Shown here piece by piece: positions 52,304 through 61,045 of a DNA stretch of 64,000 bases (positions are counted from its first letter, which is position 1; each line of letters begins with the position of its first letter). The notes beneath the pieces are model-generated. The model was not told where the DNA came from. It worked only from the letters and a program-made list of their open reading frames with translations, and did no database searches. A program made the translations under genes and the position numbers. This stretch comes from UBA1275 sp038124025 (GTDB taxonomy: Bacteria > Bacteroidota > Rhodothermia > Balneolales > Balneolaceae), in assembly GCA_038124025.1 (NCBI GenBank), contig JAYPBC010000010.1, positions 1 through 64,000 on the forward strand, in the 5' to 3' direction.

Positions 52304-52933
52304 ATGACACAGGTTGGTATAATAGAGGACAACAAAAAAATTCGGCAACTCATGCAAAGGTATTTAGACATGCAAGAGGATATGTCATGCCCAGTAGCTA
52401 CCGAAAGTGTGGAAGAAATGTTGGAACACCTAACTAAATTTTCACATCCTAATGTACTTTTAATGGATATTCAGTTACCTGGAATGAGCGGTATAGAAGG
52501 GATGAAAATTATACAGCAAAAGTATCCTGATATCGAAATAATTATGTTAACCGTATATCACGATTCCCATAAAATTTTTGACTCCTTAAAAGCAGGTGCA
52601 TCAGGCTATTTACTAAAGCACACTTCCTTACCGGAAATCAAAGACGCTATTGAGTTATTAATGCAAGGTGGAGCACCTATGTCTCCCCAGATTGCGCGTA
52701 AGGTTATTACACACTTTAACGATAGAGGTCAAAAGCAACAAGAAAGTAATCTTACCAATAGGGAGCAGGATATAGTTAACGGCTTAGTCGATGGACTAAG
52801 TTATAAGTTGATTGCAGATCGATTAGATATTTCTATCGATACGGTTAGAGCCCATATACGCAATATCTACAAAAAATTACATGTTAATTCCAAAGCAGAA
52901 GTCATTGCAAAGTCGCTTAGAGGCGAGTTGTAA
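52304..52933 (+). CDS. LuxR/NarL-family response regulator
   Basis: The 209-aa protein has a receiver domain (residues ~3-120) with the phosphoacceptor Asp55 in VLLMDIQLPGMSG, acidic EDN near residue 8 and Lys in YLLKHTS. A C-terminal LuxR helix-turn-helix follows (LTNREQDIVNGLVDGLSYKL, DISIDTVRAHIRNIYKKL). It starts 35 nt after the kinase stop, so the two form a cognate pair in one operon. DNA targets are unknown; the following two genes are the first candidates. Confidence 0.95.
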   Translation: MTQVGIIEDNKKIRQLMQRYLDMQEDMSCPVATESVEEMLEHLTKFSHPNVLLMDIQLPGMSGIEGMKIIQQKYPDIEIIMLTVYHDSHKIFDSLKAGASGYLLKHTSLPEIKDAIELLMQGGAPMSPQIARKVITHFNDRGQKQQESNLTNREQDIVNGLVDGLSYKLIADRLDISIDTVRAHIRNIYKKLHVNSKAEVIAKSLRGEL

Positions 52934-53009
52934 TGGAATCTACTAACATCATTATGTGATAGTTCTTGAAAACAAAAATGTTCAAATTAAATTTAGAAAT
53001 TCAAATATA

Positions 53010-53014
53010 ACCGG
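53010..53014 (+). promoter_or_regulatory. Strong Shine-Dalgarno that fixes the start of the next gene
   Basis: CCGGAGGTCGTATG: a GGAGG core ending about 7 nt before the ATG at 53022. It is unusually strong for this genome and rules out the upstream in-frame start at 52956. Confidence 0.6.
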
Positions 53015-53021
53015 AGGTCGT

Positions 53022-54326
53022 ATGAAAGCTCATTTGTTTACATTTACATTGTTTTTATTAGGATTTGGCTGGATTAATATAGGATGTTACACTCAAATGC
53101 AACTGACCTACGATTCCGATCGTCCGACTCAGGTTAGCGAAAATGGATTTTATTCTTGGGATGATGATGAACGGACTTCCACCGGTTATGATTGGTCATC
53201 CACCAAACAAACCTCCAATCCAAACTACAGGGCGGAAGGTGGTACTCTAAATGAATCAACCCAGATTGTAATAAACAAACCGAATGGGGTAGAGCTTGCA
53301 GAGCAAGTTATTTACTATAAAGATTACGAAACTGAACAATGGTATAACGAGCACTACATTGACGCTATCCCTACTGTTAGCAATGATAATCTTCTGATTG
53401 ATGGTTACGACTCGGGCTATTATCTAGGATACGATAAAGGCTTCGATCGAGGATATTACCGTGGTTTCCACCGAGGATACCGAGATGGATGGTTTAATGA
53501 TGACTTTTGGGTCGATTGGTACGCAAAGCGTTGGTGGAGACTGCATGTTGGGTGGTGGGGAGGACATTACGGTTACTACAGTGCTTGGAGTCCAAGCTCC
53601 TATTGGGCATGGAGTGGTTATGGTGGCTGGTCATGGTACAGTCCTTATGATCCATTTTATAACAGCTGGAATGGTTTTTATGGCTTTAACTCTTATCGGT
53701 ATGGCTATTATGGAAACTTTGCGTATTGGGGTTATTCACCTTATGGTGGGACTACAATATTCATTGGAGAAGCCAATAACCGTTCTGCTTCCAACAAACT
53801 TAGAGGGGCAAGACGATACGGATTAAGTAGTTCAACTAATTCGGTGTTAACCCGAGGAGCTGGAGGAAATGCATCTTCAAAAGCTATTCATACACGATCT
53901 GCTTCACAGAATGCCCGCTCAGGATGGGAAAGTACGCCTTCGACATCAACCCGGTCTAGTAGCATATATAATAATGCGGGTAGTACTAGGTCAACAGGGC
54001 GTTCAACAGGACGGACGGTAAGGTCTTCAGGTAGCAGTGGAAGTAGTTCCAAAGGTACTGTTCGAAGTTCAGGTAGTCGTTCAACGGGTCGATCTACGGG
54101 TTCCTCATCACGTGTTCGATCGTCCAGCAGCAGTTCTGGTCGCAGCTCAAGCGCCGTTCGATCGTCCAGCAGTAGTTCTGGTCGCAGCTCAAGCGCCGTT
54201 CGATCTTCCAGCAGCAGTTCTGGTCGCAGCTCAAGCGCAATTAAAAGTTCTACTCGGTCAAAATCGAGTACATCTAAATCTACAGGACGTTCTACGTCTA
54301 GTCGTTCATCAAGAGGGGGGTCATGA
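53022..54326 (+). CDS. Probable lipoprotein, Tyr/Trp/Gly-rich middle and Ser/Arg-rich repetitive tail
   Basis: Start 53022 is set by the GGAGG site and gives a signal segment FTLFLLGFGWINIGC with a lipobox-like Gly-Cys at residues 21-22. The 434-aa protein has three parts: a polar domain (~25-145), an aromatic/Gly-rich stretch (~150-250, YYRGFHRGYRDGWF, GYGGWSWYSPYDPF) resembling surface or prion-like low-complexity proteins, and a Ser/Arg/Thr-rich tail (~280-434) with tandem RSSSSSSGRSSSAV units. I recognise no family. The stop overlaps the next start (ATGA). Exposure on the outer membrane and a structural or matrix role are inferences. The low-complexity tail makes the reading frame open on other frames and the opposite strand, but those are shadows. 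Confidence 0.75.
   Translation: MKAHLFTFTLFLLGFGWINIGCYTQMQLTYDSDRPTQVSENGFYSWDDDERTSTGYDWSSTKQTSNPNYRAEGGTLNESTQIVINKPNGVELAEQVIYYKDYETEQWYNEHYIDAIPTVSNDNLLIDGYDSGYYLGYDKGFDRGYYRGFHRGYRDGWFNDDFWVDWYAKRWWRLHVGWWGGHYGYYSAWSPSSYWAWSGYGGWSWYSPYDPFYNSWNGFYGFNSYRYGYYGNFAYWGYSPYGGTTIFIGEANNRSASNKLRGARRYGLSSSTNSVLTRGAGGNASSKAIHTRSASQNARSGWESTPSTSTRSSSIYNNAGSTRSTGRSTGRTVRSSGSSGSSSKGTVRSSGSRSTGRSTGSSSRVRSSSSSSGRSSSAVRSSSSSSGRSSSAVRSSSSSSGRSSSAIKSSTRSKSSTSKSTGRSTSSRSSRGGS
54114..54239. repeat. Three tandem 42-bp repeats
   Basis: Near-identical 42-nt units lie at 54114-54155, 54156-54197 and 54198-54239, differing by a few substitutions. They keep frame and encode 14-residue Ser/Arg blocks in the tail of the lipoprotein-like protein. 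Copy number is likely to vary between strains. Confidence 0.9.
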
Positions 54327-55888
54327 TGAAAAAACGATATCGACAGAGTCCTAATTGGCAAATCATTATCCTTAGTATTTTCACCCTATTAATTACTGCT
54401 TCATCTGCCATGGCTCAAGATGGTTATGATCCGATGAGTTATAGTAGTTTGAGCCAATCATTTAGCTCCCAGCAATATCTAGGTAGCGCTAATTCCGGTA
54501 CCATACCCTCGGTAGCGATGGAAAATGGCTATGCTAGTTTCGTGGAGAATCCAGCAGTAATGTCATTAATAAAGGGCAGCTATATGAATTTTGGATATTT
54601 AAGTAATCGATCCGAGTTTAATCAAAGCTTTAGAGGAAATGAATTGTTACTAGACTCCAAAGCTAATTATTTGAATAATATTGGAATTGTATATAAGGTG
54701 CCAACTCGAGTTGGAAGCTTGGTCATTGGGGGAGGAATTCATACAAATAGTCTGTATAATCGATCCCTTGGATCCAGTGCTTTTAATAAACAGAGTACCA
54801 TAACGGATGTGTTTAAAGGCGAAACTAGTGATTATCGTACTATAGCGTTTGAAACTTATGCTATTGACTATGCTGACCAGGCACAAACTCAACTCGAGTC
54901 CATATTTCGTATAGGCTTTGATGACGGTTTTCCTGGAACCTATCAACAAAGTGACCTAAGCCAAGATGGACGCTCACGTGAATTCGCTTTTTTTATGGGG
55001 ACCGAATTCAAAAAAAACCTTCACATCGGATTTTCTCTTGGCATAAGTGATGCTTTTCATAATATGAGCCGAAATATTTTGGAAGAAGATTTGGATAACG
55101 TTTATGACGGTGATTTCATCGAACAAGATGAAAATGGTGAGAATGGTACAGATATTTATAGTATTCAGCTTAGTGATGAGTTACGTTCCGATATTTTAGG
55201 GTTTGAAGCAAGGCTGGGAGCAGTTTATCAACTAGGCCAGTATGTACATCTAGGAGCATCTTGGTCATTACCTTCTATTATGGAGATAACCGAGGAATAT
55301 AACTCGACTATAACCACTAGATTTGATAATTCCATAGGTCCTTTTTTTGACAGCTTTGAGGGAGAATTTACCTATGCGGTAACACGTCCATCAAAGTATT
55401 CATTGGGAGTAGCACTTAATCAACTAAAAGGCTTTGATCTTAGTGTAGCGGTTGATTTTATGTCCTATGACAAAACAGACATTGACTTGACTTATGATCA
55501 AAGTTTAGATTTCGATGAGATGGCTTTCTTACGTGATCAAGAAGCCGATATTGAGCAAAGTATAGCCCAGAGATATCAATCCGTCATGAACACAAGGGTT
55601 GGAGCTCAGTATCGCTTCAGAAATGGGGCGGAGCTAAGAGCAGGAGCCAGCTTATTGCCATCTAAATCGGTCCAGATTGATGAAACTCGCAGGCTTTTTT
55701 CAGGGGGGATTGGAATACCGTTGAGTAGGGACTTTTTCCTTGATATTACTACACAATATTATCAATGGAATGACCGTTCTATTTTATATGAGTACCAAGA
55801 CATGTCGTCAAGCATGCCCATTCAAGAAAGTATTTCCGAAAGCAATCAATTAGTAAATGTATTAATTGGGATAAAAATTAAAATATGA
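54323..55888 (+). CDS. Predicted outer-membrane beta-barrel protein
   Basis: The 521-aa precursor has a signal peptide (IIILSIFTLLITASSAMA, cleavage after residue 31). It continues as alternating strands with aromatic girdles and Gly (YMNFGYLSN, GSLVIGGGIHTN, HIGFSLGISDAF, YSLGVALNQLKGFDLSVAVDF, NTRVGAQYRFRNGAEL, ending VNVLIGIKIKI). NGYASFVENPAVMSLI near the N-terminus resembles the OmpP1/FadL or PorV-like group that begins with an 'NPA' motif. Cargo unknown. The ATG overlaps the previous stop, so it is co-translated with the lipoprotein-like protein and downstream of the two-component pair. A terminator follows. Confidence 0.83.
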   Translation: MMKKRYRQSPNWQIIILSIFTLLITASSAMAQDGYDPMSYSSLSQSFSSQQYLGSANSGTIPSVAMENGYASFVENPAVMSLIKGSYMNFGYLSNRSEFNQSFRGNELLLDSKANYLNNIGIVYKVPTRVGSLVIGGGIHTNSLYNRSLGSSAFNKQSTITDVFKGETSDYRTIAFETYAIDYADQAQTQLESIFRIGFDDGFPGTYQQSDLSQDGRSREFAFFMGTEFKKNLHIGFSLGISDAFHNMSRNILEEDLDNVYDGDFIEQDENGENGTDIYSIQLSDELRSDILGFEARLGAVYQLGQYVHLGASWSLPSIMEITEEYNSTITTRFDNSIGPFFDSFEGEFTYAVTRPSKYSLGVALNQLKGFDLSVAVDFMSYDKTDIDLTYDQSLDFDEMAFLRDQEADIEQSIAQRYQSVMNTRVGAQYRFRNGAELRAGASLLPSKSVQIDETRRLFSGGIGIPLSRDFFLDITTQYYQWNDRSILYEYQDMSSSMPIQESISESNQLVNVLIGIKIKI

Positions 55889-55925
55889 CCTCATTATCCT
55901 TAATTGATCTCCGTAGTTAGTGTAA

Positions 55926-55953
55926 AAAGGCTTCGTGACAGAAGCTTTTTTTT
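55926..55953 (+). terminator. Terminator after the barrel gene
   Basis: AAAGGCTTC (55926-55934) pairs with GAAGCTTTT (55941-55949, one G-U pair) around a 6-nt loop and runs into a T tract, 38 nt after the stop at 55888. It ends the kinase-regulator-lipoprotein-barrel run. Confidence 0.8.
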
Positions 55954-56078
55954 ATGCCACATTCAATTAGTCTAAGCAGTTCAAACCTTGCAAACAAACC
56001 CTGTAGTTTAAGCCCTACATTCAACCAGATCTAGCGTTGCATTAATGCAATTCAAATAAGCCAGATCTGCCAGTATTT

Positions 56079-58613
56079 TCAAGATCTTTCACCATCTACT
56101 GAAATACTTGAATTTGTAGCACCTACCAGGGTTACCAAGCCAATAATAATAAGAACTTCAAGAGATAAAATACCCCAACTTGGTTGAAGCACTAAATCAA
56201 ATACGAAATATCCAACTAAGTAGCTCACCCCAAGTGATAGTCCTACACCAAGTAGGGAAGACAAGCCACCGACTGCAAAAAACTCAATAAATAAAATACG
56301 TTTAATAATTTGTTTTTGAGCACCCAGTACCCGCAAGAGTTGTGCCTCTTTTAGTCTCTGATATCGTGAGCTTGCGGCGGCCCCAGCTAAAACAATAAGT
56401 CCAGTTAGAATGCTAAAAAGACCAATAAACTGTATAACAAAGGTGATTTGATTCAGGAAATCTCTGAAGGATTCAATGAGCAAACCAATATCTAAGGCAG
56501 AAATATTTGGGTAACGATTAACAATTTGTTGCTGTAATACTAGCGCCTCTGCTCGTGTAGATGTGCGCACTGTTGTGGCAAAAAATTGAGGGGCATAATT
56601 AAGCACTCCATCAGGGAACACCACAAAAAAGTTGGGTTGAGGTTCCTCCCAGTTGACTTTCCGAATACCCACAATTGTGCTTGAAAGAGTAATTCCTTGA
56701 ACGTTCCAACGAAGAGTATCACCTATAGTTGCAGCCAAATCATCCATCAAGTCTGAACTGACTGTTATTGGGACGTAGTCATTGGCGAGATTATCCATGT
56801 CCAGCTCATATTGGCCTATAAACTCACCTTCACTAAGTATTTCGGTGTCAATGAGTGAATCTCTATAGGTTGAACGATATTCTCTTTGAAGGGCCCAGCG
56901 GCGTGCGCTAAGTGAAGTATCAGCTAAAATCTGTGTTACGGTATTATTTCCAATTGCTTCTAAACGCATAGTTACAATTGGAACATTTTGTAAGCTTTCA
57001 TGCCCTAGTTCGTTGATTACCTGATTCACTCCATTGTTTTGGTCGGCTTGTATATCGTAGAACGCAACGTTAGGGATATCTTCAGAGGTAGAAAAATTAA
57101 GTGCACTTAGTAATAAGTCTTGAGTTAAGTAGAGTGAACTAATCAGGGTGATACCCAATCCAAAACTTAGCAGCAATGTGGTGGTTTGATTCTGGGGTCT
57201 ATACAAATTAGATAGACCTTGCCGGATTGCGTAAGGCCAAAGTGGACGAATAAGTATTCGGGTCAACTTCATTAAACCCAGAGAAATGAGTACTAACACA
57301 CCTGAGAGAACTACTACACCCAAGCTAAACCATGATGCAGCCTTAACACTTTCCAGCATCCAGAAGCCATATCCCCAAATACCTATTAATATTAACCCCA
57401 TTATTGCGTATCGCCTTCGGCTGAGAATATTTGAGGTGGTTATACTACTTCGACGGAGGGTTTGAAGTGGGGATATTTGTGTTAAGTCTACAAGTGGTAA
57501 TCCTGCAAATAAAAGGGTGACTAGTACCCCTACAGCCGTACCCACTAAGATGGATGGCCAGGACAGGAATAATTGTAATTCAACGGGTAAAAAATCAGTA
57601 ATTAGGAAGGGTAATATTTGTTGAATTACTACCCCTAAAGCAGTCCCGAGTACAGCCCCGAGTACCCCCATAACAAAGGATTGGAATAAGAAAATTAGTA
57701 TAGCATCCCTTCCTTTAACGCCAACACATTTAAGAATGGCAATTTGAGGTATTTTTTCTCGAATGTAGACAAACATAGAACTTCCTATGCCAAGTCCACC
57801 TAGTAATAATGCTATGAACCCTATCATATTTAAGAAGTCGCTCAGCTGCTCGATGGCCGAGCTTACTTCCGAACGACGCTCTTCAACGTCATCGAAGCCA
57901 AAGGAACTCAAATTCCGTAGCGAATCCAAGGCTGCCCGAATCTGTTCTGGTTCTTGATTGTCTCGGTAGGTAAAGTAGCGAAGATACTCAACCCTAGAGC
58001 CTCGTTGTAACAGTCCGGTTTCTTCTAAGCCCTCGATGGGAATAAATATTCTAGGTCCAAAAAAAGATCCTGCTTGTGCTTGCCCGGGTATTGATAGCAT
58101 ACCCCCCAATATGGGATACGAGCTTAAGCCAATGGTTAAAGTGTCACCTATACTCAAATTGAATTGATCCAATACACTTTGATCAATCAACGCTCCCTCT
58201 CCGTCCTGGAACTCCTCAAATGCGTTCAATGGTTGTGTTTTTATACTTCCATAAAATGGATAAGTAGATGAAGAAGCGAATATTTGTGAGAGCCGAGTAA
58301 ATCCAGAATCATCAGATACCATTGAGGCGAAACGAACCATATCGGCACTTTCATCGAATCGGCTGTCTAAAAAACTGTTTAAAACCGAATCAAAAGGAGC
58401 TGTATGCCGTACTTCCAAATCAGCACCTAATAACTCTTTAGATTGACTATCAATACTCTGAGTTAGATTATCTCTCAAGGAACTAATGGAAACTTGAGCA
58501 GCGACTCCAATAATAATTGCAGAAAGGAACAAAGCTAGTTTAACGCGGTGAGTTCGTGACTCGCGCCAGGCCATTTTGACCAACCACCGGATGTTTGATG
58601 ATCCTTTATTCAT
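56079..58613 (-). CDS. FtsX-family ABC transporter permease (YbbP-like)
   Basis: The 844-aa permease has an N-terminal membrane helix (LALFLSAIIIGVAAQVSISS), a large extracytoplasmic MacB-like domain, a first FtsX block (~255-400, GFIALLLGGLGIGSSMFVYIREKIPQIAILKC) and helices at ~405-450. A second extracytoplasmic region and a second FtsX block follow (~730-840, RLKEAQLLRVLGAQKQIIKR). The ten-helix double-FtsX plan is that of YbbP and related permeases, which E. coli encodes with YbbA next to tesA. It overlaps the ATPase gene by 4 nt. The substrate is unknown; lipid or lipoprotein handling in the periplasm is the usual proposal. Confidence 0.9.
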   Translation of the reverse strand: MNKGSSNIRWLVKMAWRESRTHRVKLALFLSAIIIGVAAQVSISSLRDNLTQSIDSQSKELLGADLEVRHTAPFDSVLNSFLDSRFDESADMVRFASMVSDDSGFTRLSQIFASSSTYPFYGSIKTQPLNAFEEFQDGEGALIDQSVLDQFNLSIGDTLTIGLSSYPILGGMLSIPGQAQAGSFFGPRIFIPIEGLEETGLLQRGSRVEYLRYFTYRDNQEPEQIRAALDSLRNLSSFGFDDVEERRSEVSSAIEQLSDFLNMIGFIALLLGGLGIGSSMFVYIREKIPQIAILKCVGVKGRDAILIFLFQSFVMGVLGAVLGTALGVVIQQILPFLITDFLPVELQLFLSWPSILVGTAVGVLVTLLFAGLPLVDLTQISPLQTLRRSSITTSNILSRRRYAIMGLILIGIWGYGFWMLESVKAASWFSLGVVVLSGVLVLISLGLMKLTRILIRPLWPYAIRQGLSNLYRPQNQTTTLLLSFGLGITLISSLYLTQDLLLSALNFSTSEDIPNVAFYDIQADQNNGVNQVINELGHESLQNVPIVTMRLEAIGNNTVTQILADTSLSARRWALQREYRSTYRDSLIDTEILSEGEFIGQYELDMDNLANDYVPITVSSDLMDDLAATIGDTLRWNVQGITLSSTIVGIRKVNWEEPQPNFFVVFPDGVLNYAPQFFATTVRTSTRAEALVLQQQIVNRYPNISALDIGLLIESFRDFLNQITFVIQFIGLFSILTGLIVLAGAAASSRYQRLKEAQLLRVLGAQKQIIKRILFIEFFAVGGLSSLLGVGLSLGVSYLVGYFVFDLVLQPSWGILSLEVLIIIGLVTLVGATNSSISVDGERS

Positions 58614-59377
58614 GACGGCTGCACTATTGCTTGCTTGCTATCGACTTGCGTGAGGGTACCCCCAATGCGCCGTTCGGCTATTTGGCCTCGACTCAGGCGA
58701 ATTTCTTGTTCGCATTTTTTTGCAAGTAAAAGGTCATGAGTCACTATTACTAAGGTGGTCTGTTTCTCTTTATTCAGGTTAAAAAGTAATTCCTCGATCT
58801 GATCGCCAGTGTCAGCATCTAAATTGCCAGTGGGTTCATCAGCAAAGAGTACACTAGGCTCATTGATGAAAGCCCTAGCAATAGCAACTCGTTGCTGCTC
58901 ACCACCAGAGAGTTGAGTGGGGTAGTGAGTCAAGCGATCTTTTAGGCCAACACTGCTTAACAGTTCAATAGCCCTATATTCAATTTCATCGCTGTTTCCA
59001 CCCCGTAATTCTAAGGGAACCATTACATTTTCAAGGGCGGTGAGGGTGGGTAGGAGTTGAAAATTTTGAAAAATAAAGCCTACCTTTTTATTCCGTATAT
59101 CTGCTCGTTGGTCTTCATTCATACCGCTCAGTATACTTCCATCCAGTAATACCTTGCCTGAATCAGGAGTATCTAAACCTGCACATAATCCCAGTAATGT
59201 AGTTTTTCCACTTCCGGAAGGTCCAACAATAGCGCAGGTAGTTCCTTTAGAAATACTAAAATCAATATCTTTTAAAACGTGCAGACGAGAATTACCGCTA
59301 TTGAAGCTTCGATTTATATGCTCTAACTGTAATATGGGTAAGGGGGTAGATTCTTTTGGTCCTGCTGATCTAATCAT
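58610..59377 (-). CDS. ybbA: ABC transporter ATP-binding protein (YbbA/LolD type)
   Basis: The 255-aa ATPase shows Walker A VGPSGSGKTTLLGL, the Q-loop FQNFQLLPTLTALENVMVPL, the signature LSGGEQQRVAIARA, Walker B VLFADEPTGNLD and the H-loop VIVTHDLLLAKK. The sequence pattern is that of the MacB/LolD/YbbA group, which energise FtsX-like permeases for mechanotransmission rather than classical transport. The permease gene begins 4 nt inside its end. It is divergent from tesA, reproducing the E. coli order. Confidence 0.93.
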   Translation of the reverse strand: MIRSAGPKESTPLPILQLEHINRSFNSGNSRLHVLKDIDFSISKGTTCAIVGPSGSGKTTLLGLCAGLDTPDSGKVLLDGSILSGMNEDQRADIRNKKVGFIFQNFQLLPTLTALENVMVPLELRGGNSDEIEYRAIELLSSVGLKDRLTHYPTQLSGGEQQRVAIARAFINEPSVLFADEPTGNLDADTGDQIEELLFNLNKEKQTTLVIVTHDLLLAKKCEQEIRLSRGQIAERRIGGTLTQVDSKQAIVQPS

Positions 59378-59573
59378 TTGTAATGTAAAGGTTAGCGAAA
59401 AAATTTAGTTATTATCAACGCTGGAATGTTGCGTGTTGATGGAGCACGTATTGATAGATAAAACCATGGATAGTTTATATATTTAACGCCGTTCAAATGT
59501 GCTTGTAAAGTAACATTTTATGTACATTCGACAGGCTCTCAACACAATATGGTTGTATGAGTATAACCACAAA

Positions 59574-60263
59574 ATGTTAATCACAGTTCTCATGTTTTTC
59601 ATCTATCTCCGTACCGTTAAAAAAGGCTTTATCGCAACAATCGGACTGCTAATCGTGCTGCTCAATTATAGAGCTGTTCCAGCCCAGCAAAGCCCTCAAA
59701 AAATCTTATTCTTTGGAGATAGTATAACGGCCGGATACGGACTTAACCCAGATCAAGCTTTTCCTGCGTTAATCCAGCAGAAAATCGATTCATTGGAATT
59801 AAATTATACGGTAGTGAATGCAGGGCTTAGCGGTGAAACTTCGGCCGGTGGACTTCGCAGAGTTGACTGGGTTCTACAGCAAGGTGTAGACATTTTTGTG
59901 CTAGAATTAGGGGGGAATGATGGCCTAAGAGGTTTGAATCTGGAACAAACCAAGGCCAATCTGCAAGGAATTATAGATAAGGTAGAAGCTAAATTTCCAC
60001 AAGCACTAATTGTTTTGGCAGGTATGGAGGTACCCCCAAATTTAGGGGCCGATTATACGCTTGAGTTTCGACAAATGTATGTGGAATTGGCTCAACAGAA
60101 CGATGTGCTATTCATTCCATTTGTATTGGAGGGCGTAGGAGGGGTGCCTAAGCTCAACTTAGACGATCAAATTCACCCGAACCAAAAAGGACATAAAAAA
60201 GTAGCCGAACATGTTTGGGGGTATCTGGTTGATGCACTCACTAGCAATAAAACCATCAAATAA
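59574..60263 (+). CDS. tesA: Arylesterase / TesA-like SGNH hydrolase, exported
   Basis: An SGNH-fold hydrolase with nucleophile Ser in ILFFGDSITAGYGL, the Gly and Asn oxyanion blocks NAGLSGETSAGG and LELGGNDGLRGL, and the catalytic DQIHPN near the C-terminus. It is preceded by a hydrophobic export signal (GFIATIGLLIVLLNYRAVPAQ). The start is uncertain: ATGs at 59520, 59574 and 59592 are in frame. I use 59574 because residues before it do not look like a signal peptide. TesA is a periplasmic thioesterase/lysophospholipase/arylesterase. Divergence from ybbA-ybbP matches the known gene neighbourhood. Confidence 0.9.
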   Translation: MLITVLMFFIYLRTVKKGFIATIGLLIVLLNYRAVPAQQSPQKILFFGDSITAGYGLNPDQAFPALIQQKIDSLELNYTVVNAGLSGETSAGGLRRVDWVLQQGVDIFVLELGGNDGLRGLNLEQTKANLQGIIDKVEAKFPQALIVLAGMEVPPNLGADYTLEFRQMYVELAQQNDVLFIPFVLEGVGGVPKLNLDDQIHPNQKGHKKVAEHVWGYLVDALTSNKTIK

Positions 60264-60310
60264 GTAGTGACTGTAGCCAGTTTAGAAGTGCTCTTACGAT
60301 TGGGATCTAA

Positions 60311-61045
60311 TTAATTACTTTTTCCAGGCCAATTCGATATCAACTTAGCTACTTGACTAGCAAAAGAGCGAACCCATTTGGTGTATTGAAGACCACTTGG
60401 ATGCAACTGATCCTCGGCAATGAGCTCGGAATTATTTTTTGCCTCTTCCGATATGGGGGTTATATCAAAAAATGGTATGCCATAACGCGTGCAAATTTCT
60501 TTGGCCTTTGCGTCATAGGCTAACAATTCGGCCCTAATAGTATCCTCTCCACGAGTTTGCCCAAAAGGAGTGACCCCATAATTTGGAATAGATACGGCAA
60601 AAATTCCGGATTCGCCATGAACGGAATGTTTAATTGCCCATTTAATTAGCGCTTCATATTCCTCTTCGAATTGTTCAAAATTATACCCTCGATATTGATT
60701 ATTAACTCCAATTAAAAGAGATATAAGCTCATATTTTTCTACTAGATCGCCTTCTTTTATTCCCTTTTGTAGCTCATCAGTGGTCCACCCCGTTCTTGCT
60801 ACAATGGTAGGACTGTTAATCTGAAAATGGTAGGCTTTTCGAAGGGTGTCGGCTAGTTGCATGGGCCAACGTAGCGTAGAATCTACTGCTTCACCAATGG
60901 TGTAGGAGTCACCTAGGGCTAAGTAAGAAATCCCTGGTAATGAGTTTCCGTCATCTACCATGCTATTTGTCTCTGAAGATTTAGATTGATTACAAACGTT
61001 GATGGACATTAAAAGAATGAAACCGAGAATAAAGGTAATACGCAT
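60311..61045 (-). CDS. SGNH/GDSL hydrolase, exported or lipoprotein
   Basis: The 244-aa protein has an N-terminal signal (MRITFILGFILLMSINVCN, Cys18, possible lipidation). It carries SGNH motifs YLALGDSYTIGEA (Ser), TGWTTDELQ (Gly), LIGVNNQYRG (Asn) and AEDQLHPSGLQY (Asp and His). It is thus a second secreted esterase-type enzyme, 48 nt past tesA and convergent with it, but with different motifs, so not a recent duplicate. Candidate substrates are acetyl esters on polysaccharides or lipids. None can be chosen from sequence. Confidence 0.87.
   Translation of the reverse strand: MRITFILGFILLMSINVCNQSKSSETNSMVDDGNSLPGISYLALGDSYTIGEAVDSTLRWPMQLADTLRKAYHFQINSPTIVARTGWTTDELQKGIKEGDLVEKYELISLLIGVNNQYRGYNFEQFEEEYEALIKWAIKHSVHGESGIFAVSIPNYGVTPFGQTRGEDTIRAELLAYDAKAKEICTRYGIPFFDITPISEEAKNNSELIAEDQLHPSGLQYTKWVRSFASQVAKLISNWPGKSN

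Noticed and set aside
54114..54239. CRISPR-like array
   Set aside because: The 42-bp repeats are directly adjacent with no spacers and stay in frame within a coding sequence.
53888..54361. 157-codon open frame on the minus strand (and a plus-strand frame at 54037-54354)
   Set aside because: Both are shadows of the Ser/Arg repeat tail; the repetitive GC-rich codons keep several frames open. They have Glu/Leu/Arg-biased composition without domains, and the true frame is fixed by the Shine-Dalgarno at 53010.
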